Shown piece by piece: positions 20,619 to 30,585 of a stretch of 64,000 nt of DNA (position 1 is its first letter; each line of letters starts with the position of its first letter). A program made the position numbers and the translations under genes. Origin of the DNA: Bacteroidetes bacterium 2013_40CM_41_45 (lineage in GTDB: Bacteria > Bacteroidota > Bacteroidia > AKYH767-A > 2013-40CM-41-45); contig NGFH01000001.1 of NCBI GenBank assembly GCA_002215675.1, forward strand, positions 1 to 64,000, read 5' to 3'. The notes beneath the pieces are model-generated. The model was not told where the DNA came from. It made no database searches and saw only the letters and a program-made list of their open reading frames with translations.

Positions 20619-20695
20619 GTTATTTGTTATCAGTTATCCGTTAACGGAAAATCAAATATAAAATTACAGATAACTAATAATGGATAACGAATAAC
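20619..20695. repeat. Inverted heptamer arrays (GTTATNN)x4 and (NNATAAC)x4
   Basis: gttattt gttatca gttatcc gttaacg at 20619-20646; agataac taataat ggataac gaataac at 20668-20695. Fills the spacer between two - strand genes. Confidence 0.85.
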
Positions 20696-20698
20696 GAT

Positions 20699-22450
20699 TC
20701 AATCCACATCCAGGTCGAAAAGTTTTTTCATCTCGTTCAGCTTCGGGTTGCGCTCTGCCAACCATTTGAATTTGTCAGCCGCCGAGTATGGCTTGTCGAT
20801 CTTGTTTTCATCCTTCGCCACTTCTATGTTGAGCGTGAGAGAAGGCCTCCCCATTGACTTTCGCAGGTGTTCCATCAAATCGGGTTTAAGCAGGTTGAAA
20901 TCTTTTTCAAGGGAAGCATTATCCACCAAAAAAGAAATCGCCTGCTCATCGCTCCACTTGGGTTTTCGTTTCGTCATGGCAGAATGCAGGGCCATTTTGC
21001 CTTGTTTAAAAAGTTTTTCGCCAAAAATATTCCACAACTGCTGAAGAGGGGGCTTAGCCGTTTCACTTAGAACATCATCCAGTCCGCTCGCTTCTAAAAG
21101 TGAAGACGAAACTGCTTCAGAAGTTTGCGGCTGCTTTATAGATGACTCTTCCTTGATGGAAATAGTTTTCGGAACAACAGATAAACGTGCTTCTGCCGGT
21201 TTAACGGGCTGTGGTTCTTGTTCATGCGCAACAGAAGGCGTTGCAGGTTTTACATCATATGCTTTCTGCGATAGGACTGCTGCCTCGATTTTAGCTGCAG
21301 GTTCTTGTGCCTCTACGCTACTTTTTTTTTTCTCCTCCTCAACCGGAATTAAAGACGGCTTCGCCAGCATGCACATTTTAAGAAGTGAAAGTTCAACATG
21401 CAACCGCTGGTTCTGCGCAGAGCGATAACTTGTATCGCAGCGGTTTGCTTCTTCCAAAAGTGTAAATAACAAGGCCGGAGTACATTGCTGCGATTGGGAC
21501 AGATATTTTTCGCGTATGCCTTCGCTCACTTCAAGCAATTCAACGGTAACCGCGTCTTTACATACTAGCAGGTTACGGAAGTGAGACGATAAGCCAGCAA
21601 TAAAATGATGCCCGTCAAAACCGATCGCAAGAATTTCATCGAAAGTCCGAAGCACGGAGGAAGTATTTCCTGTCAGAATCTCCTCTGTTACCCGGAAAAA
21701 ATAATCATAGTCGAGAATATGCAGGTTATCTATGACCGATTTGTAGGTGAGTTTGTTTCCGCCAAAACTTACCAGCCGGTCGAAGATGGAAAGTGCATCG
21801 CGCAGTGCTCCGTCTGCTTTAAGAGCTATCATGTGAAGCGCATCTTTTTCTGCATTCACTCCTTCATTAGAAGCAATCAGCGCAAGATGGCTGGCAATGT
21901 CATCAACTGTTATTCTTCCGAAATCATAAATCTGGCAACGAGAAAGAATAGTCGGGATGATTTTATGCTTCTCGGTTGTCGCCAAAATAAATACAGCATA
22001 AGATGGCGGCTCTTCAAGGGTTTTCAGGAATGCATTGAACGCACTTCCCGAGAGCATGTGAACTTCGTCTATAATATAGACTTTATATTTTCCGCCTACC
22101 GGGGCGTAGCGAACCTGCTCAACGAGGGAACGGATATCTTCAACCGAATTATTGGAAGCGGCGTCAAGCTCAAAGATATTCAGTGACTGCCCGCTGTTGA
22201 ATGTCTCGCAGGATGTGCAGGTATTGCATGGTTCAAAATCAGGAGTAACATTCAGGCAGTTGATTGTCTTGGCAAGAATACGGGCGCAGGTGGTCTTCCC
22301 TACTCCGCGCGGGCCGGTGAAAAGAAATGCATGGGCAAGGTGATTATTGCGGATAGCATTTTTAAGGGTGGATGTAATAGCTTGCTGGCCAACAACGGTA
22401 TTAAACGTCATCGGGCGATACTTGCGGGCCGATACAACAAAATTTTCCAT
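20699..22450 (-). CDS. dnaX: DNA polymerase III subunit gamma/tau; the ORF extends to 22513 but MENFVVSARKYRP at 22450 is the likely start
   Basis: AFLFTGPRGVGKTTCARILAK, Cys cluster CNTCTSC, VYIIDEVHMLS. Confidence 0.95.
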   Translation of the reverse strand: MENFVVSARKYRPMTFNTVVGQQAITSTLKNAIRNNHLAHAFLFTGPRGVGKTTCARILAKTINCLNVTPDFEPCNTCTSCETFNSGQSLNIFELDAASNNSVEDIRSLVEQVRYAPVGGKYKVYIIDEVHMLSGSAFNAFLKTLEEPPSYAVFILATTEKHKIIPTILSRCQIYDFGRITVDDIASHLALIASNEGVNAEKDALHMIALKADGALRDALSIFDRLVSFGGNKLTYKSVIDNLHILDYDYFFRVTEEILTGNTSSVLRTFDEILAIGFDGHHFIAGLSSHFRNLLVCKDAVTVELLEVSEGIREKYLSQSQQCTPALLFTLLEEANRCDTSYRSAQNQRLHVELSLLKMCMLAKPSLIPVEEEKKKSSVEAQEPAAKIEAAVLSQKAYDVKPATPSVAHEQEPQPVKPAEARLSVVPKTISIKEESSIKQPQTSEAVSSSLLEASGLDDVLSETAKPPLQQLWNIFGEKLFKQGKMALHSAMTKRKPKWSDEQAISFLVDNASLEKDFNLLKPDLMEHLRKSMGRPSLTLNIEVAKDENKIDKPYSAADKFKWLAERNPKLNEMKKLFDLDVD

Positions 22451-22463
22451 GGGTGAAGGGGAA

Positions 22464-22471
22464 CAAATGTA
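22464..22471 (-). promoter_or_regulatory. -7 element TACATTTG upstream of dnaX
   Basis: Reverse-strand TACATTTG, 13 nt before the proposed ATG. Confidence 0.45.
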
Positions 22472-22511
22472 AATTTTTATCCCTATAAATTTCAGGACGA
22501 AATAAAAAGAC

Positions 22512-22534
22512 AAAAGCCCCGATACGAGGCTTTT
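22512..22534 (-). terminator. Rho-independent terminator downstream of the 22558-23532 gene
   Basis: Reverse strand AAAAGCC..GGCTTTT stem followed by a T-rich tract. Confidence 0.75.
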
Positions 22535-22557
22535 ATCTTTTTTAATGAAAGCAAAAA

Positions 22558-23532
22558 TTAGAATGTTCTTACTACACTGTAAGGATTGCCATTTACTGTA
22601 AACGTAATTAAAACATACAAATCACATCCATTGCTGATATTACCGCTGGCATCACTTCCGAAATCAAGATGGCGGGTTGGGTGCCCGGAGCGGGTGAAGT
22701 CCAACGAACCAATATAGAAAGGATGGCGGCCATTAATGTTGCACGCCGATCCAAAATCGCGAATCATCATGCTTGTAACGTTCACAGAAAACGACTCGGT
22801 GACATTATTATATACCCTGGTTCCTGTTGCGCTGCCGGTGATGCCAACTCTGGCCTGCAACCAATCAATCGGAATATTATCATTCGCCGGGAAGTTTACA
22901 AAATCGCTGGCCGGACAAACAGAACTTGTGTTCAGCAATTCCTTTGTGCGGTCGCAGCTCCAGCTAATTACAGCACCGCTCGGCCTGGTAATACTGATAT
23001 CAGCCGTTATGTGCCATGTTTCGTTTGTAGTAGAAGGATTATAGGTATTAGGGTTACCACCGTTGGTTGTGTTGGTTATGGTTTTATTGATGATGTTTAC
23101 CTGGTTTCCGTCAACAACATAATTGTTGGAAGTTACTGTACAACTGAATCCCGGGTCGCGATAATGCCGCGAGCCAACAGGTGAAGCAGAATAATTGAAG
23201 GTAAGAACACCGCTTCTGGTCCGCCCGTCAATACAGGTATTACCGTTAAAAGTAACGGTAACAATATGGGTTACGGAATCGCGGACAACGGTTGCGCAAG
23301 AGGACAACACCGCAGAAGCATCTGCCAATCTAAAATTGCCGAGCGAAGTGTTACCATCGGTCGCCTGGCTGCCTATGGCAATGATGTCGCTCGAAACATT
23401 TTCTGCCACGGCATTGTCTTCTGCCGACGAAGTGTCTTTATCAACTTCTACTGATTGCTCTTTCTTGCATCCCGAGAGGGCAATAACTGCAAGTGCAGCT
23501 AAAAATAGTGATTTAAATAGATACTTTTTCAT
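22558..23532 (-). CDS. Hypothetical lipoprotein
   Basis: 324 aa. MKKYLFKSLFLAALAVIALSGCKKEQ lipobox. Confidence 0.8.
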   Translation of the reverse strand: MKKYLFKSLFLAALAVIALSGCKKEQSVEVDKDTSSAEDNAVAENVSSDIIAIGSQATDGNTSLGNFRLADASAVLSSCATVVRDSVTHIVTVTFNGNTCIDGRTRSGVLTFNYSASPVGSRHYRDPGFSCTVTSNNYVVDGNQVNIINKTITNTTNGGNPNTYNPSTTNETWHITADISITRPSGAVISWSCDRTKELLNTSSVCPASDFVNFPANDNIPIDWLQARVGITGSATGTRVYNNVTESFSVNVTSMMIRDFGSACNINGRHPFYIGSLDFTRSGHPTRHLDFGSDASGNISNGCDLYVLITFTVNGNPYSVVRTF

Positions 23533-23714
23533 TGTATTCTTTTTTTAGGAGTTAATTATTTGTCTCTTTGATTTGCGCCAGGGCAGAGGGTTTAACGCTT
23601 ATGAAAAATTTTTGTTTAAAACTGTGTTGGTAAATAGAAATGCAAAGAAAAGCCACTCCGTTCATTAAAAAATACTTTTGAACGTTTTACGTTGAAACTG
23701 AAATTTAAGTCGCA

Positions 23715-26700
23715 GTGAAGATATTTTTAAGCACCCTTTGCCTCATGGCATTTTCATGCTTTTACCTGGCAGCGCAAAGGACGTATATTTATATAGACCC
23801 TGAATTGCCATACAAAACCGGCCTGGAACTTTTTGAAAAACAAAAATATGCTGCAGCACAAAAAGAATTTGCAAAAATTTCCGAGAGCAAGGAGCTAATC
23901 CCGTTAAACACCCTGGCAGAGGCGGAATATTATTATGCCGTCTGTGCTATGGAGCTTCATAATAAGGATGCTGAATACCTGTTGGTGAAATTCACCGAAC
24001 ATCATAAGGAAAGTCCGCGGGTAAATATGGCGCGGTTTTACCTGGGAAAATTGTTCTACCGCCAGAAAAATTACCGCAAAGCAGCGCAATGGTTTGCCGA
24101 AACAGATGTTACAGATTTTAATGAAGAGGATTTAGCGGAATATCATTTCCACAACGGCTATGCAAATTATAACCTGGGCGAATATGAAAAAGCTTCTAAA
24201 TCGTTTGCAGAAATAAAGGACAAGGACACAAAATATTCTGCTGCTGCCGGGTATTACTACTCCCACATTGCTTACCTGAACAAAAATTACGAGACAGCCC
24301 TCCAGGGTTTTTTGAAACTAAAGGACTCTGAAAATTTCGGCCCTGTTGTTCCGTTTTATATTGCCCAAATTTATTTTCTCCAGCAAAAATACGATGCACT
24401 GCTCGAGTATGCTGTTCCTCTTCTTGATTCGGGCAGCGTGAAAAACCGGGCGGATATGCTGCGCCTTGTTTCCGAAGCGTATTATAAAAAGTCAATGTTT
24501 GACAAGGCAATTCCCGGACTGGAAGAATACATTTCTCTTTCACCTAATGAAAACCGGACGGATTTTTACGAGCTTGCTTATTGCTATTACAAAACGGGCA
24601 ATTGCAAAAAAGCAATCGAGAATTTCAAAAAAGTAACCGACCTTAATGATTCACTTGCGCAAAACGCCTACTACCACCTTGCCGACTGTTTCCTGAAAAG
24701 CGGGGATAAGAGCAGCGCAAGAAATGCATTCCTCGCGGCTTCGAAAATGAAATATGATAATACTATTACTGAAGATGCCATGTTCAGCTATGCAAAACTC
24801 ACATATGAAACCTCGCTGCAGCCGGCAGCCATCGATGCATTCAGGAACTTTATAAAAACGTATCCCGAATCTCCACGCATGGATGAAGCCAACGAAATGC
24901 TGGTGAGCATTTTTACAACAACCAAAAATTACCGCGATGCGCTTACGACCATCGAGTCCATTAAAAACAAAACGCCAAAAATAAAAGCAGCATATCAGAA
25001 AGTTGCTTATTACCGGGGAGCAGAATTATTCAGCGATAATAAAACGGCTGATGCCATTGTGCTCTTTGATGCCGCTATCCATGAACCGGCGGATGCTAAA
25101 GTTTCCGCGATGGCAATTTACTGGAAAGGCGAATCACAATACAGGCAAAATGAATTCGACAACGCCATAAAATCCTATACCGATTTTATGTACAGTCCGC
25201 CCGCCGTAACCATGAACAATTACAATACAGCGAATTACAACATAGGGTACTGTTATTTTAAGAAAGAAGATTATGCTAATGCGCTGGTATGGTTCAGAAA
25301 ATTTATCCGCGAAAAAAATCCGAATGACGCTGCGCGGTATAATGATGCACTGCTAAGAATTGCCGATGGATTTTTTGTGGAGAAAGATTATCCGGGCGCC
25401 ATGGATTATTACGACCGGGCCGTTAGCGGCAAAACAAAATCAGCCGACTATGCACATTTCCAGAAGGGAATTATCCTGGGGCTTCTTGGAAAGAACAAGG
25501 AAAAAATTGATGCGCTTGAGAATATCCTCACTAAATATTCTTCCTCGCCTTACTTTGATGACGCACTTTATGAAACCGCATTTGCAAATTTTCAAAGCGG
25601 TAACGGCAGCGAAGCACTGAATGGTTATAAAAAAATAGCGAGTGATTATCCGCAGAGCAGCTATGTAAAAAAAGCGCTGTTGGGTGAGGGGCTTGTTTAT
25701 TACAACAACAAAGAAGACGAACTGGCGCTGCAGACCTACAAGCAAGTGATTACGCAATACCCATCAAGCGGGGAAGCAAGAGAAGCGCTGGCACAGATTG
25801 AAAATCTTTATGTAAAGATGAACAAGGTTGATGAATATCTGGCTTATGCCAAAACTATTCCTTCGCTGAGCATCACTAGCGGCAAGCAAGACACCCTCAC
25901 CTACCGGTCGGCTGAACTGCGATACACCGGTGGCGATTGTGATAAGGCGATTGCAGAGTTTGAAAATTATCTTTCAAAATATCCCAACGGAAGCTTTGCC
26001 CTTAATGCTTCTTTCTACCAGGGGCAATGTTACTACCAGCAGTCGAAATACGATGAGGCTTTGCAGGGCTTTTTGGTCGTGCTCAACGCGCAGAATAATT
26101 CTTTCACCGAAAAATCGTTACTCAACTGCGCTGCTATAAATTTCAAAATAAAAAAGCAGTATGCCGATGCGCTTACATTTTATTCGCACCTCGAATCATC
26201 TGCCGACTTTCCTGAAAATATAACATCTGCTATTGCCGGGCAAATGCGCTGCCATTTTCTTCTTCAGCACTATGAGCAAACCATTGCACAGGCGCAAAAG
26301 CTGCTCGGCATGACAGATGTTTCTCCCGAACTGCTTAATGAAACACATCTTCTTTATGGTGAATCATCCTACTACATGAATGACTTTACCACAGCGCAGC
26401 AGCAGTTGTCTTTTCTCTCAAAACTTCCCGGCAGTGAAGCCGTTGCTCAATCAAAATATTATCTCGCGCTGATTAATTTTCAGTTAAAGAATTATAAGGA
26501 AAGTCATAAAATTTGTTTTGAAGTAATAAACCAAACCCCGTCTTACGATTACTGGGTGACTAAAAGTTTTATACTGCTTGCTGATAACTATGCTGCCGTT
26601 GGCGATACGTTCCAGGCAATGGAGACATACAAAAGTGTCATGGAAAATTATGAACGTGCTCCGTCAGACCCGGACGACCTGAGAGAAATTGCAAAACAAA

Positions 26701-26783
26701 AGGCCGATGCTATTAAACCAAAGGGGCCTGCGCAAAAGAAACAGGATGAATTTATTGATAAGGATGAGGAGGAATTGAAATGA
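23715..26783 (+). CDS. Tetratricopeptide repeat protein (GTG start)
   Basis: 1022 aa with many TPR/Sel-like repeats and a signal peptide. Confidence 0.88.
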   Translation: MKIFLSTLCLMAFSCFYLAAQRTYIYIDPELPYKTGLELFEKQKYAAAQKEFAKISESKELIPLNTLAEAEYYYAVCAMELHNKDAEYLLVKFTEHHKESPRVNMARFYLGKLFYRQKNYRKAAQWFAETDVTDFNEEDLAEYHFHNGYANYNLGEYEKASKSFAEIKDKDTKYSAAAGYYYSHIAYLNKNYETALQGFLKLKDSENFGPVVPFYIAQIYFLQQKYDALLEYAVPLLDSGSVKNRADMLRLVSEAYYKKSMFDKAIPGLEEYISLSPNENRTDFYELAYCYYKTGNCKKAIENFKKVTDLNDSLAQNAYYHLADCFLKSGDKSSARNAFLAASKMKYDNTITEDAMFSYAKLTYETSLQPAAIDAFRNFIKTYPESPRMDEANEMLVSIFTTTKNYRDALTTIESIKNKTPKIKAAYQKVAYYRGAELFSDNKTADAIVLFDAAIHEPADAKVSAMAIYWKGESQYRQNEFDNAIKSYTDFMYSPPAVTMNNYNTANYNIGYCYFKKEDYANALVWFRKFIREKNPNDAARYNDALLRIADGFFVEKDYPGAMDYYDRAVSGKTKSADYAHFQKGIILGLLGKNKEKIDALENILTKYSSSPYFDDALYETAFANFQSGNGSEALNGYKKIASDYPQSSYVKKALLGEGLVYYNNKEDELALQTYKQVITQYPSSGEAREALAQIENLYVKMNKVDEYLAYAKTIPSLSITSGKQDTLTYRSAELRYTGGDCDKAIAEFENYLSKYPNGSFALNASFYQGQCYYQQSKYDEALQGFLVVLNAQNNSFTEKSLLNCAAINFKIKKQYADALTFYSHLESSADFPENITSAIAGQMRCHFLLQHYEQTIAQAQKLLGMTDVSPELLNETHLLYGESSYYMNDFTTAQQQLSFLSKLPGSEAVAQSKYYLALINFQLKNYKESHKICFEVINQTPSYDYWVTKSFILLADNYAAVGDTFQAMETYKSVMENYERAPSDPDDLREIAKQKADAIKPKGPAQKKQDEFIDKDEEELK

Positions 26784-26818
26784 GAATTAGGGTAATTCGT
26801 CAATTTGAAAATTTGAAA

Positions 26819-28480
26819 ATGAGTCGCATATTTATAAATTGGTTTTTCACTGCATTGTTAATTCTCGCGGGGTCAACCTGTTTGGCGCAAACTAAAGATT
26901 TGGGAGAGCAGCAATATGTTGTGGTTAAGGATTATAAACCCGTGCTTGCAGAGTCTTTTAAAATTTCTGATGCTCCCGGCAAGGATACTTCAACATCAAC
27001 ACCTCCTTCACTTACCTATTCTATTTCATCACATCCTGCTCCCACCTCGCTTGAAGTATCGCCCATTAAGCCGGTTAAAATTAAAGACGAAAGTATTTCC
27101 AAACTATATCACTCGCTGGCAAAAATCGGGGTAGGTAATTATGGCACAACGTATGGTGAGGTATTCGTAAACAGCACCCGCTCCAAGACATCTTCCCTGG
27201 GATTTCATTACAAACATTTTTCTGCTTCTCCGGGATTGAAAGATGTGGGCTCGGCGGGATTCAGCGACAATAGCGCTTCGCTGTACGGAAAACTTTTTCT
27301 GGACCGTTCGGTTTTTTCTGCGGACTTAAATTATGACCGGAATGTGGTCCACTACTATGGCTTCAACACGAACGATACAATGTTCGACAAAGCAGACACA
27401 AAGCAACGTTTCGGCAATTTTAATATTGCGGTGGGGCTTAAAAGCAACAACATTGAAACAAAGGACCACCTGGACCATGACGTAAGCATTACATACAATA
27501 CGCTCAGCGATTTGTTTGATGCAACTGAAAATAATGTGCGCGTACAGGGAAGCGTTGGTAAAAATTATTCCGGAAGATATTTTATGGTGAAGAGCTTTTA
27601 TGATTATAACGGCTATTCACGCACCGGCTATGATAACTCACACGGATTATTCTCCATTGCACCCTCGGCTCTTTTGGTGAATGACGGTAAACTAAACCTG
27701 ACTGCAGGCCTACGCCTGGATATTGATAATACTTTTATCTCTGCTGTGCATTTTTATCCCGAAGGAAATGTAAGTTATACCATTGGCGGAAACATCATTA
27801 CATTTTTTGCTTCGCTCAGTGGTGGCGTTGAAAAGAATACGCTTCGTTCACTTACCCTTACCAATCCGTACATCGCAACAAATGACCTCGGCCTGCTGCT
27901 TCGTTATTCCAACAACCAAACCGATTTTCACGGAGGGGTGAAAGGAAATTTCAACAATAAAATATTTTTTGCTGCAGATGCGCGGTTCCTCGATACGGAA
28001 CGGCTTCCGTTGTTCGTCAACAGTTCATTTGCTGAAGGGATTCCGAAAATGAAAGTGATTTATGACGATGCAACGCAAACCCAGGTGCATGCAGAAGTTG
28101 CTTACCATTCAGCAGAAAAATTGCGGCTGTCTCTTTCAGTCCTGCATATTATTTATGACATGCTGCACGAAGAAAAACCATGGCATCTGCCTGCCACAAC
28201 TGTTACTGTAAGTGGCAATTATAATCTTGGAGGAAAAATATTTGTGACCACTGATATATTTTTCCGTGGCAACACTTTTGCGCCTGACCCTGAAATACCG
28301 GGCGGCATTATCAAACTGGATTCGTGGACAGATGTAAATTTTGGAGCTGAGTACCGCTATTCAAAAGTGCTTTCGGTTTTTGTCAAACTGAACAACCTCG
28401 GTTTTTCGCGTTATTATTTATGGAACAGCTATCCAACCGAGAGGTTAAATGTACTGGGCGGGTTGACGTATGCATTTTAA
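26819..28480 (+). CDS. Outer membrane beta-barrel/TonB-dependent receptor-like protein; the ORF from 26780 is probably over-extended
   Basis: MSRIFINWFFTALLILAGSTCLAQ signal peptide at 26819. Alternating beta-strand pattern; C-terminal GLTYAF. Confidence 0.75.
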   Translation: MSRIFINWFFTALLILAGSTCLAQTKDLGEQQYVVVKDYKPVLAESFKISDAPGKDTSTSTPPSLTYSISSHPAPTSLEVSPIKPVKIKDESISKLYHSLAKIGVGNYGTTYGEVFVNSTRSKTSSLGFHYKHFSASPGLKDVGSAGFSDNSASLYGKLFLDRSVFSADLNYDRNVVHYYGFNTNDTMFDKADTKQRFGNFNIAVGLKSNNIETKDHLDHDVSITYNTLSDLFDATENNVRVQGSVGKNYSGRYFMVKSFYDYNGYSRTGYDNSHGLFSIAPSALLVNDGKLNLTAGLRLDIDNTFISAVHFYPEGNVSYTIGGNIITFFASLSGGVEKNTLRSLTLTNPYIATNDLGLLLRYSNNQTDFHGGVKGNFNNKIFFAADARFLDTERLPLFVNSSFAEGIPKMKVIYDDATQTQVHAEVAYHSAEKLRLSLSVLHIIYDMLHEEKPWHLPATTVTVSGNYNLGGKIFVTTDIFFRGNTFAPDPEIPGGIIKLDSWTDVNFGAEYRYSKVLSVFVKLNNLGFSRYYLWNSYPTERLNVLGGLTYAF

Positions 28481-28506
28481 ATTTTGGCTGAACCCGCCTC
28501 TAAATA

Positions 28507-28538
28507 AAAAACCTCCCCGAAAATTCAGGGAGGTTTTT
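28507..28538. terminator. Bidirectional terminator between convergent genes
   Basis: AAAAACCTCCC-N10-GGGAGGTTTTT, perfect 11-bp stem. Confidence 0.92.
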
Positions 28539-28556
28539 CTACGTATCTATAAAATA

Positions 28557-30461
28557 TTATTTTGACACTACAAAACGCTGGGTAACAACCCGGCTTTCTG
28601 TTTTAATGCTGATGAAATAAATTCCGGCATCAAGCCCGCGAATATTGAAGCGTGCCCGCCCGCTGAAATTATTTCCTGTTTCCTTAACGGTTTTGCCAAG
28701 AACATCGGTGATAGTCACAGTAGCATTTGCATTGTCAACGCCATTGACATAAACCGTGATTTCATCTGATGCCGGATTAGGGAATACTCTTATGCTATTA
28801 TCTTTTGCCGGTGATTCGGGAACGCCTACAAACAACGCATCATCAAACTGTATGTTGTTAAAATAGTAGAACGTTGCAGGGTCTTCTCCCGAGCCGGACA
28901 CATTCGGGCGCGCAACAACAACAGGCACAAGTGAGGCATTATTAGAATTGTTTCTTAATGATGCTACAGAAACGGAAGGATAATAAGATGGGAAACCACT
29001 GAGGTGCGGGTCCCACACAAGGTCACCAAGGGTGAAATCTGTAGTCGGAGACCACATTCCGTTAGTTACATCGAGCCCCTTTCCCCAAAGTTCAGGTTGT
29101 GAATTATCACCACCGGTAACTATGGGATCAGAGTCCGACCATATAAAAAATACTTTGTCGCCGGAGGGCGACCTGGATAGTTGAGGACGATTATCTGTGG
29201 TGTAGCTGCCGGTAGCTGCAGCAGCAACATTTCCGCGGAACGTCTGAACGCTGTCTGCAATGGTGGCAGTCCAGGTTGATGATGAATTGTTATATGAGAA
29301 ATCAAACAAGTTTAATGTTAAACCACTTTCGAGGGAATGACCCACTCCTGAACCAATAACAGTGGCGTAGTGGGGGTTTCCATACATATCAACAACTATA
29401 TCAGCGTCAAAAGCAGTTGAAGGAATGCCTGAGCCACCCGGATCCATAGTAGCCATTACAGAAGGGAATGATGTAAGGTCAAGGTGAATAGGCCCCGTCC
29501 AGTTTGCACCGCCATTGGTGGTGCGATAAAAGATAGGTTCATAAACCTGGTTTGCATTTGGGATTACATCAGCCGAAGTTGCAACCCATCCATTCATTCC
29601 CGAAGGGTCAAAACCAATTACAGGGGTAATATTAAATGTGGCTGCTCCGTCAAAAGTCAGTGGTAAATTTAAATGCTGCGTAATAGACCACTCTACATCT
29701 CTAGTGAGTGGATTCCAAATGCCTTTATAAAGTATAAGAATAGAATCAGCAGCTCCAAGGTCATCAAAATCTACGGCCCAAAATTCTCCCGGAAGTCCGT
29801 TACAAAGTGATGCGGTAATTCCGACATTGGCATTGTTTTGCACGACATTGGTTTCTGTCCAGGTCGAAGTATCACCATTCGATTTAAATACACCTGTAGC
29901 ACTGCCGTCCCAGGTATCAGCTGTAGTGGAGCCATTGTGCCATGTCCCGAAGTACACTCCCCATAAGCTGTCTTGTATTGTGTTTGCGGGAGGATTATAG
30001 AAAGCAACCATGGGATAACGGGAGTTGATTCCGCCAACTAACTCGTCTGCTAATGGATTCAAAGGACCATTGTCATTGCTAAATGAAGCACCTTTGTCTT
30101 TGGAAATATCGTACCGGTACTGCGACTTGGTAAGTCCGAAAACAGCCGGGTCTTGGCGATGAATGAAAACCACTGTGCTCAAAGCATCATTGGCAGCCAC
30201 CACATTACATTCGCCACTTAAAACAGTTAAAATATTTGCAGACGAACCCAGGTTTACATAAGAAATGGAATTGAGTGCTTTACTTCCCTGCTGATAACTC
30301 ATCTGCGATTTAGCGGGCTGCTGGGCGGCAATAAAACTTTTTGCCTTGTAAGGTGCATCAATCATAAAACTCTTGTCAGGAGCTTTTAACGGCTTGGTGC
30401 TTTGTGAAAAGCTATAGCCGGCACAGGTAAGAGCAAGAATTGACAAAGTAATTTTTTTCAT
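28557..30461 (-). CDS. T9SS C-terminal target domain protein
   Basis: 634 aa. Signal peptide; C-terminal IRVFPNPASDEITVYVNG...LDAGIYFISIKTESRVVTQRFVVSK. Confidence 0.88.
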   Translation of the reverse strand: MKKITLSILALTCAGYSFSQSTKPLKAPDKSFMIDAPYKAKSFIAAQQPAKSQMSYQQGSKALNSISYVNLGSSANILTVLSGECNVVAANDALSTVVFIHRQDPAVFGLTKSQYRYDISKDKGASFSNDNGPLNPLADELVGGINSRYPMVAFYNPPANTIQDSLWGVYFGTWHNGSTTADTWDGSATGVFKSNGDTSTWTETNVVQNNANVGITASLCNGLPGEFWAVDFDDLGAADSILILYKGIWNPLTRDVEWSITQHLNLPLTFDGAATFNITPVIGFDPSGMNGWVATSADVIPNANQVYEPIFYRTTNGGANWTGPIHLDLTSFPSVMATMDPGGSGIPSTAFDADIVVDMYGNPHYATVIGSGVGHSLESGLTLNLFDFSYNNSSSTWTATIADSVQTFRGNVAAAATGSYTTDNRPQLSRSPSGDKVFFIWSDSDPIVTGGDNSQPELWGKGLDVTNGMWSPTTDFTLGDLVWDPHLSGFPSYYPSVSVASLRNNSNNASLVPVVVARPNVSGSGEDPATFYYFNNIQFDDALFVGVPESPAKDNSIRVFPNPASDEITVYVNGVDNANATVTITDVLGKTVKETGNNFSGRARFNIRGLDAGIYFISIKTESRVVTQRFVVSK

Positions 30462-30585
30462 GATAAGTGATTTTTAAGTTAGACGATTCATTGACTATGA
30501 TGATGTAAAATTTTTATTAAGGGGAAACAAAAGTAGAAAGAAATAATTAATGGCAAAAAAGAAGAGGGGAAACAGGGTTCTGATG

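Noticed and set aside
21605-22186. 193-aa ORF antisense to dnaX
   Set aside because: dnaX reading frame is clear; no independent support.
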